Translations under genes and position numbers: made by a program
The notes under the pieces: model-generated
Seen by the model: only the letters and a program-made list of their open reading frames with translations
What the model was told of the DNA's origin: nothing
Database searches by the model: none
Origin: Sedimenticola sp.
GTDB taxonomy: Bacteria; Pseudomonadota; Gammaproteobacteria; Chromatiales; Chromatiaceae
Assembly: GCA_026985055.1 (NCBI GenBank)
Contig: JALSQZ010000173.1
Coordinates: forward strand, 1-35,124
Direction: 5' to 3'
Length of the DNA stretch: 35,124 nt
In this document: positions 8,031-16,541 of the stretch, piece after piece
How the letters are laid out: each line of letters opens with the position of its first letter
How positions within the stretch are numbered: position 1 is the first letter of the stretch

Positions 8031-8432
8031 ATGAAAAACGACATGAAACGAAACAATGCGGGTTTCACCCTGCTGGAACTGTTGGTGGTTCTGGCCATTC
8101 TGGCCATGCTTGCCGGGCTTGTGGGCCCCAAGGTCATGCAGCAGTTCGGCAAGGGCAAGCACGACGCGGCGGTAGCCCAGATCGGCAATCTCAAGAGCGC
8201 CCTGGAGCTGTACAAGCTGGATGCCATGAACTATCCCCAGTCCCTGGATGCACTGACCAAGGGCGTGAACGGCAACAAGCCGGTGCTGGACAAACTGCCC
8301 AAGGATCCCTGGGGGAACGACTATCAGTACCGTTTCCCCGGCGAACATGGCGACTATGACATCATCTCCTACGGATCGGATGGTCAGCCGGGTGGCGAGG
8401 GTGAAGCGCGCGATATCGCCAGCTGGGAATAG
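8031..8432 (+). CDS. gspG: major pseudopilin GspG
   Basis: 133 residues, typical of the major pseudopilin that forms the T2SS periplasmic pseudopilus. The short basic leader MKNDMKRNNAG is followed by the prepilin-peptidase site G^FTLLELLVVLAILA, with Glu at +5. The C-terminal half carries the GspG signature DPWGNDYQYRFPG and SYGSDGQPGGEGEA, including the calcium-binding Asp-rich loop and the closing DIASW. ATG 8031 has GGAG at 8014-8017, slightly distant; ATG 8043, four codons later, is an alternative start. The terminal processing by GspO must be done by a peptidase encoded elsewhere, as none is in this window. Confidence 0.96.
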   Translation: MKNDMKRNNAGFTLLELLVVLAILAMLAGLVGPKVMQQFGKGKHDAAVAQIGNLKSALELYKLDAMNYPQSLDALTKGVNGNKPVLDKLPKDPWGNDYQYRFPGEHGDYDIISYGSDGQPGGEGEARDIASWE

Positions 8433-8883
8433 GCAATACGGCGGTTTTACCCTGCTGGAACTTCTGCTGGTGCTGGCCCTGGCCGCCATCATGATGGTGC
8501 TGGTGCCCATGAAGATCTCCAGTGCCCTGCCGGGAACGCAACTCAAATCCGCTGCCAGGGAACTGGCGGCGGGTTTGCGTTTTGCCCGTACCCATGCGCT
8601 CACTTCCCGGGAAGAATCGGTATTGATTCTGAACACGGAAAAGCGCAGTTTCCGGATCAGCGGGCGTGAGCGCAGCTATTCCATTCCCGATTCCCTGGAT
8701 ATCAGCATGCTCACGGCGCAAAGTGAAACCGAAGGAGAGCACAGCGGTGCGATTCGTTTCTTTCCCGACGGAGGTTCCACCGGCGGGCGCATCAGTCTGC
8801 GCAACGGGGAACGCGGTTTTGGCGTGGACGTGGACTGGCTCACGGGCAAGGTGCGGATTCTGGATCTGGAGCCGGAAAACTGA
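8401..8883 (+). CDS. gspH: minor pseudopilin GspH (non-ATG start inside gspG)
   Basis: A pseudopilin with G^FTLLELLLVLALAAIMM and a downstream globular domain of the GspH type (AARELAAGLRFARTHALTSR, then FFPDGGSTGGRISL). The cleavage motif begins only 14 bases after the gspG stop, so the leader must start inside gspG. GTG 8401 gives a 14-residue basic leader and a 160-residue protein. ATG 8380 is in frame and would add seven residues. Neither has ideal ribosome-binding spacing; translation is probably coupled to gspG. The stop overlaps the gspI start by one base. Identity is firm, the start is uncertain. Confidence 0.88.
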   Translation: MKRAISPAGNRQYGGFTLLELLLVLALAAIMMVLVPMKISSALPGTQLKSAARELAAGLRFARTHALTSREESVLILNTEKRSFRISGRERSYSIPDSLDISMLTAQSETEGEHSGAIRFFPDGGSTGGRISLRNGERGFGVDVDWLTGKVRILDLEPEN

Positions 8884-9257
8884 TGCGCAGGCAACGGGGT
8901 TTTTCGCTTCTCGAAGTGCTGGTGGCTTTCGCCATTCTTGGCATGTCCCTGGGTATTCTCTATCAGGCTTTTGGCGCCAGTCTGCGTAATCTGGCAGTCG
9001 CCGGCGGTTATACCCGCGCCATGATCATTGCCGAATCGCGTCTTGCCGAAGCGATCAATCGCATGCCCCTGGAGCCCGGAAGCGAACAGGGTGACGACGG
9101 AGACCATCACTGGCGTCTGCAGGTGCAACCCTGGGAGGGAGCCGAAGATCTGCCCAGGACCTTCAAGACCTGGCTGGTGGAAGTCCAGGTCAGTTGGGGC
9201 AGCGCCGGACAGAGACGCGACTACCGCATCAGCAGTCTGCGCCTGAGTGACAAATGA
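8883..9257 (+). CDS. gspI: minor pseudopilin GspI
   Basis: 124 residues, a standard GspI length. The very short leader MRRQRG is followed by FSLLEVLVAFAILGMSLG, the typical prepilin-type segment with Glu at +5. The family stretch AESRLAEA follows near residue 50. GspI starts the pseudopilus tip with GspJ and GspK. It overlaps gspH by one base and gspJ by four. Confidence 0.95.
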   Translation: MRRQRGFSLLEVLVAFAILGMSLGILYQAFGASLRNLAVAGGYTRAMIIAESRLAEAINRMPLEPGSEQGDDGDHHWRLQVQPWEGAEDLPRTFKTWLVEVQVSWGSAGQRRDYRISSLRLSDK

Positions 9258-9955
9258 TGAACAGGGCATCACTCATGCAGCGCCACTCCGGATTCACCCT
9301 GCTTGAACTGATCATCTCCCTGGCGCTGATCAGTCTGATGACGCTGCTGCTGTTCGGCGCGCTGCGTTTTGCCGGCAAAGCCTGGGACGCCAGCGAGTCC
9401 CGTCAGGAGAGGGACACCGGCATCAGCATGGTGTGGCAATATCTTTCTGATCGATTTTCCGAAGCACGTTCCCTGAACAGCCATGTGGAATCGGAAGGGA
9501 AAAATGTGTTTTTCTTCCGGGGCAAGGGCAAGGCTGTGGAGTTTGTCAGCCCCATGCCCGCTCATCTGGGGAGCGGAGGTTTGTACATTGTTCGTTTGCA
9601 GCGCGCCCAGGCGGGCGACAAGCAGCAACTCATCCTGCGGCGCTGGCTCTATCATCCGGAAGTGCTGGCAGGCGCCGAAGGCTTGCCGCAATGGCGTCCG
9701 TTATCGAGCAATGAAATCTACCGGCCGGGGAGGGAAAAGCCGGAACTGCGCGCCTGGTACAGTGAATCCGTGCTCGTGGATGAAATCGAGGAGTTGAAGT
9801 TTTCCTACTATGGCGTGTTGAACAAGGGAGATGAAAGCGCCGACTGGGATTCCAGCTGGGAAGATCGTCCCTATCTGCCCTTGCTGGTGCGCATGCGGAT
9901 CCGTGACAGCCGGGGAGACTGGCCGGAAATGACTTTCGAGTTACCGTCACAATGA
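9254..9955 (+). CDS. gspJ: minor pseudopilin GspJ
   Basis: 233 residues. The leader ends RHSG and is followed by FTLLELIISLALISLMTLLL. The large C-terminal domain has GspJ-type features, such as LRRWLYHPE and the VDEIEELKFSYYG stretch before a conserved W-rich region. GspJ joins GspI and GspK in the tip complex. Two adjacent ATG codons (9254 and 9257) are possible starts. It overlaps gspK by 4 nt. Confidence 0.94.
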   Translation: MMNRASLMQRHSGFTLLELIISLALISLMTLLLFGALRFAGKAWDASESRQERDTGISMVWQYLSDRFSEARSLNSHVESEGKNVFFFRGKGKAVEFVSPMPAHLGSGGLYIVRLQRAQAGDKQQLILRRWLYHPEVLAGAEGLPQWRPLSSNEIYRPGREKPELRAWYSESVLVDEIEELKFSYYGVLNKGDESADWDSSWEDRPYLPLLVRMRIRDSRGDWPEMTFELPSQ

Positions 9956-10905
9956 AGTCCTGGCATGTGCAAACAGTTGTTGTCGCAGGGCAGCGGGGAA
10001 TTGCTCTGGTGCTGGTGCTGTGGGTCATTGTGCTTCTCAGTATCATTGCCGGAGCCATGTCCATGACCCAGCGCAGTGGTGTGATGATGACCGGAAATAT
10101 CCGCCAGGAGCGGGAAAGCCGGGCTCTGCTCAATGCCGGGCTGAATTTCATGTCCCTGATGCTGGAGCGACGCAGCCGCCCTGTTGAAGATAACCCCTGG
10201 CCGGTGGACGGGCGCCTGCATCCGTGGAATTTTCAGGGACACCTGCTGTGGATAGGTGCCGCGCCGGAAGAATCCCGCATCGATCTCAATCAGGCCAGGG
10301 ATGAGGTGTTGCTCGGCCTGATCAAATCCACCGGGCTGGAAGAAGACGAGGCGCTGGCCCTGCGGGATGCGATACTGGACTGGAAGGACAAGGACAACGA
10401 CCGCCATGCCGAAGGCGCCGAGGACAGGGATTATCGTTCGGACGGTCGGCCCATCGGTGCCAGGGACGGACGTTTCCTTTCCGTGGAGGAGTTGCAGCAG
10501 ATTCGTGGCATGACGCCCGAACTGTACAAAAAACTGGCCGGGGCATTGACCGTGGATGCGCGGCAACGTACAGTCAATCCCGCGTTTGCCTCGCGCAAGG
10601 TTCTGCTGGCGGTTCCCGGAGCGACGCCCGAGCAGGTTGATGAGTACATTCAGCAGCGTGAACAGGCCCGGCTACAAGGCCTGCCCGTGCCCGCGCCCAC
10701 TTTTGGCGGCGCCTTCTTCAAGAACAGCATGGGCACGCGCTACCGTCTGTTTGCCGAGCTGGATCTGGCCGGAGGAGGGAAAGCACAGGCGGAAATGGTG
10801 GTGGATACCAGAAAGAGAACACGCAAGGGTTATATGTTGTTACAGAAGAAATTTGGCAAGCTGGATTCCCTGGCGAGGATCACGCTTGCACAGGAAGAGG
10901 GCTGA
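9952..10905 (+). CDS. gspK: minor pseudopilin GspK
   Basis: 317 residues. The leader ends GQRG and is followed by IALVLVLWVIVLLSIIAG; it lacks Glu at +5, which is normal for GspK, the pseudopilus cap. The helical domain includes ESRIDLNQA, DAILDWKDKDNDR and the helix-hairpin-helix-like LSVEELQQIRGM, all familiar GspK elements. The C-terminus folds back toward the membrane in known structures. Two bases separate it from gspL. Confidence 0.95.
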   Translation: MKSWHVQTVVVAGQRGIALVLVLWVIVLLSIIAGAMSMTQRSGVMMTGNIRQERESRALLNAGLNFMSLMLERRSRPVEDNPWPVDGRLHPWNFQGHLLWIGAAPEESRIDLNQARDEVLLGLIKSTGLEEDEALALRDAILDWKDKDNDRHAEGAEDRDYRSDGRPIGARDGRFLSVEELQQIRGMTPELYKKLAGALTVDARQRTVNPAFASRKVLLAVPGATPEQVDEYIQQREQARLQGLPVPAPTFGGAFFKNSMGTRYRLFAELDLAGGGKAQAEMVVDTRKRTRKGYMLLQKKFGKLDSLARITLAQEEG

Positions 10906-10907
10906 AC

Positions 10908-12269
10908 ATGGCACTGGCTGCTTCATTGGCCCAGGCGCTGCGCCAGTGGCGCAAACAGCTGCTGGATTGTCTGCCGGATGCCTGGCGGGAGCGTATTTCA
11001 TCGCGCATCACGCCGTATATCCTGGAGCTGGGGCCGGAGAGCGCCCGCCTGCTCAGGGATGGCCGTCCCCTGGAAGAAATCCGCATCGGTGAAGGCGGCA
11101 TGGATGCGGGTACGGTCGCGCGTCTCAAGTCTCATGAATATCCCCTGGTACTCATGCTGCCAGTCCCCTGGGTGCTGAGCCGGACAGTCGTGCTGCCTGC
11201 CGCAGCGGCGGAAAACCTGCGTCAGGTGCTGGGTTTCGAACTGGACAGGTTGACTCCCTTTGCCGCCGATCAGGTGTATTTCGATTATCAACTGCTGCCC
11301 CGGGAGAGCGCTGGCGACATGCTCAGCGTGGCCGTGGCCCTGGTGCCGCGCAAACGGGTGGATGGCTGGCTGGAAAAGCTGCGTGGGGCGGGAATTCCGG
11401 TAGATGCCATGACTGCGGCGGCGCTTGGGGAAGAAGCCAATTTGCTTCCTGCGGAAATGCGCGCCCGCCCCGAGCTGAAAAGACTTGCGCTAAATGCCTT
11501 GCCCGTGGTGCTGGTACTGGTGTTGCTGGCGGGCGCTTTGGTTCTGCCCTTGTGGCAAAAGCGTGAGCTGGCAAGCAGCTTGCAGCAGAAAGAAAATGCC
11601 TTGCGCGCCAAAGCCGCCGAGGTGATGAAGATTCGCGAAACCCTGGACAAGGAATTGCAGGCCGTGCAGAAAATCAGCGGCCAATGGCAGTCGGTGCCCC
11701 CGGTACTGGATATTCTGCAGGTGCTGACCAATCTGTTGCCCGACGACACCTCCCTGCAGCGTCTTGAGATCAAGGGGGATGAACTGGTCATCAATGGCAC
11801 TTCCGGTCAGGCTTCTTCTCTTATCGGGTTGTTGCAGAAGGCGCCGGGATTCGACAACCCGCATTTTCTCTCGCCGGTAACCCAGCAGCGCGGCAAGGAG
11901 CTGTTCAATCTTTCGGCCACCATCGTAATGCCTTTCCCCCGTGAACCGGGAGTGGAAAGAATCGTGGCCAATCCTGAAGATCGTCCTCCTCCGGAAAATG
12001 CGCAATCCGCTCGGCAGTCGGCAGATCAGGGGAGGGGCGATGCGGTAGCCGCTGGCCAGGGTATGGCGGACAGCGCGGCTGCGCGTCCCGGGGATGCGAA
12101 AGTCGCTCCCGCGTCACCGGCCGGGGCGGGCTCTTCCCGCAACCCGCCCTCGGAATCCGGGGTCATTTCCTATCCCGGCAAAACCGGGACCAGGCCGCTG
12201 ACGCATATTCAGGGTTCCAGCAACAGCGCGCCTGTTCCTGACAGGATCGGTTCGGGATCTGGGAGTTGA
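10908..12269 (+). CDS. gspL: GspL-like assembly protein with PilN-type periplasmic domain
   Basis: Links the cytoplasmic ATPase GspE to the inner membrane. The first about 190 residues are cytoplasmic and carry the GspL/PilM-like pattern (LPVPWVLSRTVVLPAAAAENLRQVLGFELDRLTPF). A membrane helix lies near 195-215, followed by a coiled segment and a PilN-like ferredoxin-fold domain to about 345. The last about 105 residues are rich in Ala, Gly, Pro, Ser and look disordered; this tail is unusual. Total 453 residues, longer than most GspL because of the tail, though the cytoplasmic part is short. It is placed between gspK and gspM, as expected. Confidence 0.88.
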   Translation: MALAASLAQALRQWRKQLLDCLPDAWRERISSRITPYILELGPESARLLRDGRPLEEIRIGEGGMDAGTVARLKSHEYPLVLMLPVPWVLSRTVVLPAAAAENLRQVLGFELDRLTPFAADQVYFDYQLLPRESAGDMLSVAVALVPRKRVDGWLEKLRGAGIPVDAMTAAALGEEANLLPAEMRARPELKRLALNALPVVLVLVLLAGALVLPLWQKRELASSLQQKENALRAKAAEVMKIRETLDKELQAVQKISGQWQSVPPVLDILQVLTNLLPDDTSLQRLEIKGDELVINGTSGQASSLIGLLQKAPGFDNPHFLSPVTQQRGKELFNLSATIVMPFPREPGVERIVANPEDRPPPENAQSARQSADQGRGDAVAAGQGMADSAAARPGDAKVAPASPAGAGSSRNPPSESGVISYPGKTGTRPLTHIQGSSNSAPVPDRIGSGSGS

Positions 12270-12271
12270 GC

Positions 12272-12856
12272 ATGAATTTGCCTGGAAACAAACAACGCTG
12301 TGCGCTGCTTCTTGGCGGGATGGGTCTGCTCGTACTGCTGGCGCTGGCCATGATTTTCTATCCCTGGTGGAGCAGAATGCAGTTCTACGACCATGCGGTG
12401 AATCAGGCGGCGGATCACATACAGCGCTATCAGCGTCTGCTGGACAGCGCCCCCGAACAGCGTGAGCAGCTGAAGAACCTGCACCAGCAGTTGCGCAAGG
12501 GCAAGTATTTCATTGCTGCAACCAATCCCGAGCTGGCGGCCGCGGAACTGCAAAAAAGGGTCAAGACCATTGTCTCGGAAGCCCAGGGCAAGCTGGTCAG
12601 CACCCAGAAGGTGGATACACAGGACGAAGGGATCGCCCGTGAGATCAGAATAAAGGTGCGCATGAAAGGGGATGTGGAAGCGCTGTCCAGAGTATTGCAC
12701 GAACTGGAAGGACAACTGCCCGTGGTTAGTGTCAACAATGTATCCATACGCAGCCGGCGAACCGTAAAGGGCAGACGCACAAACCGGGTGGAAGGATATG
12801 AACTGGATGTAAACTTCGAACTGGCGGGTTACATGCTTGCGGGAGGCGCCAAGTGA
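12272..12856 (+). CDS. gspM: type II secretion protein GspM (PilO-like)
   Basis: A 194-residue bitopic inner-membrane protein. One helix near residues 10-30 (LLLGGMGLLVLLALAMIFY) is followed by a coiled segment (QRYQRLLDSAPEQREQL) and a small ferredoxin-like domain, as in GspM/PilO. It partners GspL. I chose ATG 12272 because GGGAG (12261-12265) lies 6 bases upstream; a TTG at 12266 would extend it by two residues and overlap the gspL stop. It overlaps the next gene by 4 nt. Confidence 0.88.
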   Translation: MNLPGNKQRCALLLGGMGLLVLLALAMIFYPWWSRMQFYDHAVNQAADHIQRYQRLLDSAPEQREQLKNLHQQLRKGKYFIAATNPELAAAELQKRVKTIVSEAQGKLVSTQKVDTQDEGIAREIRIKVRMKGDVEALSRVLHELEGQLPVVSVNNVSIRSRRTVKGRRTNRVEGYELDVNFELAGYMLAGGAK

Positions 12857-13467
12857 AACGCTTTCTGCTGATTGTTGCCGTATTGCTTGCCGTGTTCATT
12901 GGCTGGCGCTGGTTGAATCCTGTCGCCAAGCCACGGCTTGAAGCATTGCCGCCGCCGCAGGCAGATGGCGCCGATCTGGAAAAGCTCATGAAAAGCCTCG
13001 ACAGGGTCAGTGGCTTTCCTGCCCTGGCGGCTTATTCGGCCATCAGTAATCGGCCGCTGTTTTTCAGCAAGCGCCGTCCGCCGCTACCCTATGTGCCGGC
13101 AAAAGGCAGTGGGAAAAAGCCCGGCCCTGTGCGCAAGACAGGCAAGCCCCGGGTTCAGCTTTCCGCCATTATCAGCATAGGCGGTCAGACCTATGCGCTG
13201 GTGCAGGGTGGAAAGAAGAAAGGCACCCGACGGGTGCGCCTGGGAGAAGACATCGATGGCTGGACGGTGGCGTCCATCGACAAGGACAAGCTGGTGTTGC
13301 GCAATGGCACGGAAACGGAGACCTTGCTGTTGTGGAACTACAAACCGGTAAAGCCTGTCAAACAGACGCCCAGGAAGGCAGGGGGAGCGGCAAAACCCCG
13401 ATTACCAAGCAACAAGAACAGAAGACCCCCTGCAGCGCCGCCGTCCGGGGCTACGCCGAGGCGCTAG
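12853..13467 (+). CDS. gspN: GspN/GspC-like inner-membrane protein with HR-type domain
   Basis: 204 residues: an N-terminal membrane helix (residues 3-20), a linker, the motif ISNRPLFFSKRRPP, and a small beta domain (about residues 95-160: VQLSAIISIGGQTYALVQ, then VRLGEDIDGWTVASI) like the homology region of GspC and PilP. This region contacts the secretin N0 domain in known systems. The basic Pro/Lys/Arg-rich tail from about 165 looks disordered. No separate gspC is present, so this protein probably does that job, as XpsN does in Xanthomonas. Position before gspD supports the call. Confidence 0.82.
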   Translation: MKRFLLIVAVLLAVFIGWRWLNPVAKPRLEALPPPQADGADLEKLMKSLDRVSGFPALAAYSAISNRPLFFSKRRPPLPYVPAKGSGKKPGPVRKTGKPRVQLSAIISIGGQTYALVQGGKKKGTRRVRLGEDIDGWTVASIDKDKLVLRNGTETETLLLWNYKPVKPVKQTPRKAGGAAKPRLPSNKNRRPPAAPPSGATPRR

Positions 13468-13538
13468 AACTTCGTCCTGTTCCTGCTGTTGCCGGGTATG
13501 TGCTACTATTTCGCGCTTGTAAATTAGGGAAATATACA

Positions 13539-15839
13539 TTGAATACTACTGTGATCATCGAGAACTGGCGCCGCCTGGCTGTACGAGGTGTTTTACTGGC
13601 TCTGGCGGTATCGCTGTTGAGCGCCTGCCAGTCCTTTCCTCTGGCGAAAGCGCAGCAGGAGACTGCCGTGCCGACAGTTCCGATAAACGATGCCAGTGGC
13701 GTGCTGGACATAAAACAGGGCACGGAGCTGGCGCAAAGCATTGCCGAGGTTTCTCCCCAGGAAGGGCGGGATGAGCCACCGCCCCTGCAGGACTGGCAGG
13801 TATCGGGAACGGGCAAATTTATCCGGTCAGACGCCTCGCAGGACAAGCGGCGAGCAGCATCACCGGTGTTCAGCAACAACCGGGACATTACCCTCAACTT
13901 CGAAAACACGGATATCAGGGAAGTCGTAAAGATCATCCTGGGCGATACCCTGAAAGTGAACTATATTGTCGATCCCGGGGTGCATGGCGGCGTAAGCATG
14001 CAGACCGGCGCTCCGGTGTCGCGCAATGATTTGTTGCCGCTGCTGGAGACCCTGTTGCGCATGAACAATGCCACCGTGGTGCAGCAAGGCAAAACCTATC
14101 ATGTCGTGCCTGTGCTCAAGGCCAACAAGGGGCTGCTCACCCCGCAGCTGGCGGATGCCCAGCTTCCTCTGCCATCGGGACACAATCTGATTATCCGCCC
14201 CCTGAAAAACATCGGCGCGGATGAAATGAACGACATTCTCAAGCCGTTGGTTCGGGACAACAGCATCGTACGGGTGGACAACAAGCGCAATCTGCTCATT
14301 CTTTCCGGCAGCGCCCAGGACATGCGTCAGATGATGGAAATCATCGATACCTTCGACGTGAACTGGATCAAGGGGTTGTCCGTGGGCTTTTTTGCCCTAG
14401 AGAATGGCAGTGTCGATCAGGTACAGAAAGACCTGGACGCGGTGCTTGGCGGTGATGCCGGCAAAGCTCTGGGTGGGCTGGTGCGCATCACGCCCATCGA
14501 GAGCGCCAACGGTTTTCTGGTGGTTACCGCCCAGCGGGAATACATGCAGGAAGTGGGCAAATGGATCAAGCGTTTCGATTCCATGGCCCAGTCCGGAGAA
14601 GAACAACGCCTGTTCGTCTATCGGGTGCGCAATGGCAAGGCGGAAGACCTGGCTGGCCTGCTCAATGAATTGTTTACCGGCAAGAGCGCCAAGCCCAAGA
14701 CCAAGCCGGGATCGGTTGCGCCGGGTCTGAAGAGCACCACGTTGGCATCCAGATCCAAAAAATCCAGGTCGGCGGCGGACAAGGCCAAAAAGCCCAAACC
14801 CGTCGCCAGAAAAAAACCGGTCAGCGCCAGTAGCGGCCGCAGCAGTGCCCTGGAAGGGGATATCCGCGTCGTCGCGGATGAAGATCACAATACGCTTCTG
14901 ATTCTCTCATCGCCACGGGATTACAAGCGCATTCTCAGTACCCTGGAGCAACTGGACATCGTGCCGCTGCAAGTGCATATCGAAGCCACCATTGTCGAAG
15001 TATTGCTCAAGGACAAGTTGAAATATGGCATTTCCTGGTTTTTTGAAGGTGGCGCCGGTGGTGGTGGCAAGCAGAGTGTCGGTGGCATTGGCGGCAGCAA
15101 TTCCGGCAATGATTTCAGCGGCGGCCTGAGCAGTCTGCTCAATGGTTTCAACTGGTCTCTGGTGGACAGCACCGGGGCAGTCAAGGCGGTGCTCAACGCC
15201 TTTGCCAATGATTCCCTGGTTAATGTGTTGTCCGCCCCTTCGGTCATGGTGCTGGACAATCACGAAGCCAAGATTCGCGTGGGTGATGAAGTGCCTACCC
15301 TGACCCAGAGTCAGACCAATGACGTCGGAAACATTATTCAGAGTGTGCAGTATCGCGAAACCGGTATCATTCTCACGGTCAAGCCCAGGGTCAATCCCGG
15401 CGGCCTGGTGACCATGGAGGTCACCCAGGAAGTGAGCGCGGTGGCGGATACCGAAATCCAGACCAACCAGCCCACCATCCAGACACGGGAAATCAACAGC
15501 ACCGTAGCGGTGCAGAGCGGCCAGACCGTGGTGCTGGGCGGGCTGATTCGTGACAAGCGCACCAATGCGGAAGGCGGCGCGCCTTTCCTGTACAAGATCC
15601 CGGTGCTGGGCGCCCTGTTTGGCGAAACCGAAGACAGCAATGAACGGGTGGAGCTGGTCATCGTACTCACGCCACGGGTCATTACCAGCGCCGAGGACGC
15701 CCTGAAAATCACCCGGGATTTCCGTACCCGCATGCAGGGGCTCAAACAGGAGTTTCTGGAAGAAGCGGGTGTGATCCGCGGCAAAAGCGGTGACCGTGTA
15801 TATGGAACCTCAGTAAACAGGTCGGATGAAAAGCAATGA
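13539..15839 (+). CDS. gspD: outer-membrane secretin GspD, lipoprotein form
   Basis: The 766-residue outer-membrane channel of the T2SS. TTG 13539 is chosen because AGGGA (13526-13530) lies 8 bases upstream and a signal peptide follows, ending in the lipobox LLSAC. Domains in order: N0 (NNRDITLNFENTDIREVVK), N1 with NLLILSGSAQDMRQMMEIID, N2, N3, then the secretin core with VPTLTQSQ, ETGIILTVKPRVNPGG and VVLGGLIRDKR...VPVLG-type KIPVLGALFG. A Lys/Ser-rich insert of about 55 residues (about 383-438) interrupts N3. An in-frame ATG at 13332 lies inside gspN and is rejected. Being a lipoprotein, it may reach the outer membrane by the Lol route, like XpsD (inference). Confidence 0.94.
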   Translation: MNTTVIIENWRRLAVRGVLLALAVSLLSACQSFPLAKAQQETAVPTVPINDASGVLDIKQGTELAQSIAEVSPQEGRDEPPPLQDWQVSGTGKFIRSDASQDKRRAASPVFSNNRDITLNFENTDIREVVKIILGDTLKVNYIVDPGVHGGVSMQTGAPVSRNDLLPLLETLLRMNNATVVQQGKTYHVVPVLKANKGLLTPQLADAQLPLPSGHNLIIRPLKNIGADEMNDILKPLVRDNSIVRVDNKRNLLILSGSAQDMRQMMEIIDTFDVNWIKGLSVGFFALENGSVDQVQKDLDAVLGGDAGKALGGLVRITPIESANGFLVVTAQREYMQEVGKWIKRFDSMAQSGEEQRLFVYRVRNGKAEDLAGLLNELFTGKSAKPKTKPGSVAPGLKSTTLASRSKKSRSAADKAKKPKPVARKKPVSASSGRSSALEGDIRVVADEDHNTLLILSSPRDYKRILSTLEQLDIVPLQVHIEATIVEVLLKDKLKYGISWFFEGGAGGGGKQSVGGIGGSNSGNDFSGGLSSLLNGFNWSLVDSTGAVKAVLNAFANDSLVNVLSAPSVMVLDNHEAKIRVGDEVPTLTQSQTNDVGNIIQSVQYRETGIILTVKPRVNPGGLVTMEVTQEVSAVADTEIQTNQPTIQTREINSTVAVQSGQTVVLGGLIRDKRTNAEGGAPFLYKIPVLGALFGETEDSNERVELVIVLTPRVITSAEDALKITRDFRTRMQGLKQEFLEEAGVIRGKSGDRVYGTSVNRSDEKQ

Positions 15840-16324
15840 CAACGCAAAAATTTAGCATGAAAAGCCGGCGCCTGGTATTAGGGTTTTTGCTAGGAGGCGC
15901 GATTTTTTTGTCTGCCGGATGCAGCGAAAACGATGGCAAGCAGGCTGGAAGTGAAGAAAATGTTGCAAATGTGACACAGTCGGCAACAAAGGCCAAGGAG
16001 CAGCATGTGGCCCAGCGTGCAAAGGAGCATATGGACGCCCTGATCGCCCGGAACTGGGAAAAGGCCTATGGTTACCTGCCACCAGCCACGCGCAAGCTCA
16101 AACCTCTGCAAGTGTACGCCAACAAGATGAAGAGCGGGGCAATTATTCGTACAGCGGCAACGGTGAAAGGCGTGCATTGCGAGGAAGATGTGTGCAATGT
16201 AAGTATCGATCTCAGCTACATTTACAGTGGCGTCGTGGATGCCATGCGGGGGCAGGAAAGCAACAGTCGGCTGAAGGAGAAATGGATATTTTCCCAGGGT
16301 GAATGGTGGCTGGCGCCAGAGTAG
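15836..16324 (+). CDS. small lipoprotein encoded at the end of the T2SS operon
   Basis: 162 residues. A signal peptide ends in LSAGC (Cys about residue 29), suggesting a lipoprotein. After a charged linker, residues about 60-162 form a small domain (AKEHMDALIARNWEKAYGYL, then VKGVHCEEDVCNVSID and a closing KWIFSQGEWWLAPE) resembling the NTF2-like fold of short periplasmic lipoproteins; the HCEEDVC pair could be a disulfide. It overlaps gspD by 4 nt (ATGA), so it is made with the secretin. I do not recognise the family. A secretin accessory or pilotin-like role is a guess from position. Confidence 0.75.
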   Translation: MTTQKFSMKSRRLVLGFLLGGAIFLSAGCSENDGKQAGSEENVANVTQSATKAKEQHVAQRAKEHMDALIARNWEKAYGYLPPATRKLKPLQVYANKMKSGAIIRTAATVKGVHCEEDVCNVSIDLSYIYSGVVDAMRGQESNSRLKEKWIFSQGEWWLAPE

Positions 16325-16400
16325 TTCCGCTTGCTCGATTCTAGGGGGTGTTGTAAAATTATCACACGTCGCACGAATAACAAAAATGAGACAAAAAAGT

Positions 16401-16429
16401 TTGCTATGTTGTTTTTCGTGTGGTATGGT
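16401..16429 (+). promoter_or_regulatory. putative sigma-70 promoter for the secreted protein at 16542
   Basis: TTGCTA (16401-16406) and TATGGT (16424-16429) are separated by 17 bases in the 217-base gap after the T2SS operon. This would leave a 5' leader of about 105 bases containing an AT-rich stretch and an excellent ribosome-binding site AAGGAG (16527-16532), 9 bases before ATG 16542. The strong ribosome-binding site and the codon use of the gene fit a highly expressed unit. Confidence 0.45.
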
Positions 16430-16541
16430 TCATTTTAGCTGCATCGAGTCCTGGTGGCGGCTAGGTGCAAAAACGCTAAATCGCTTAGTCACCTATAGAT
16501 CTATAGTTGAATAGCTTTCAATTAATAAGGAGTTTCATTAA

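Noticed and set aside
16299..16514. 71-residue frame in the gap before the abundant exported protein
   Set aside because: It overlaps the lipoprotein end and covers the candidate promoter; no start context.
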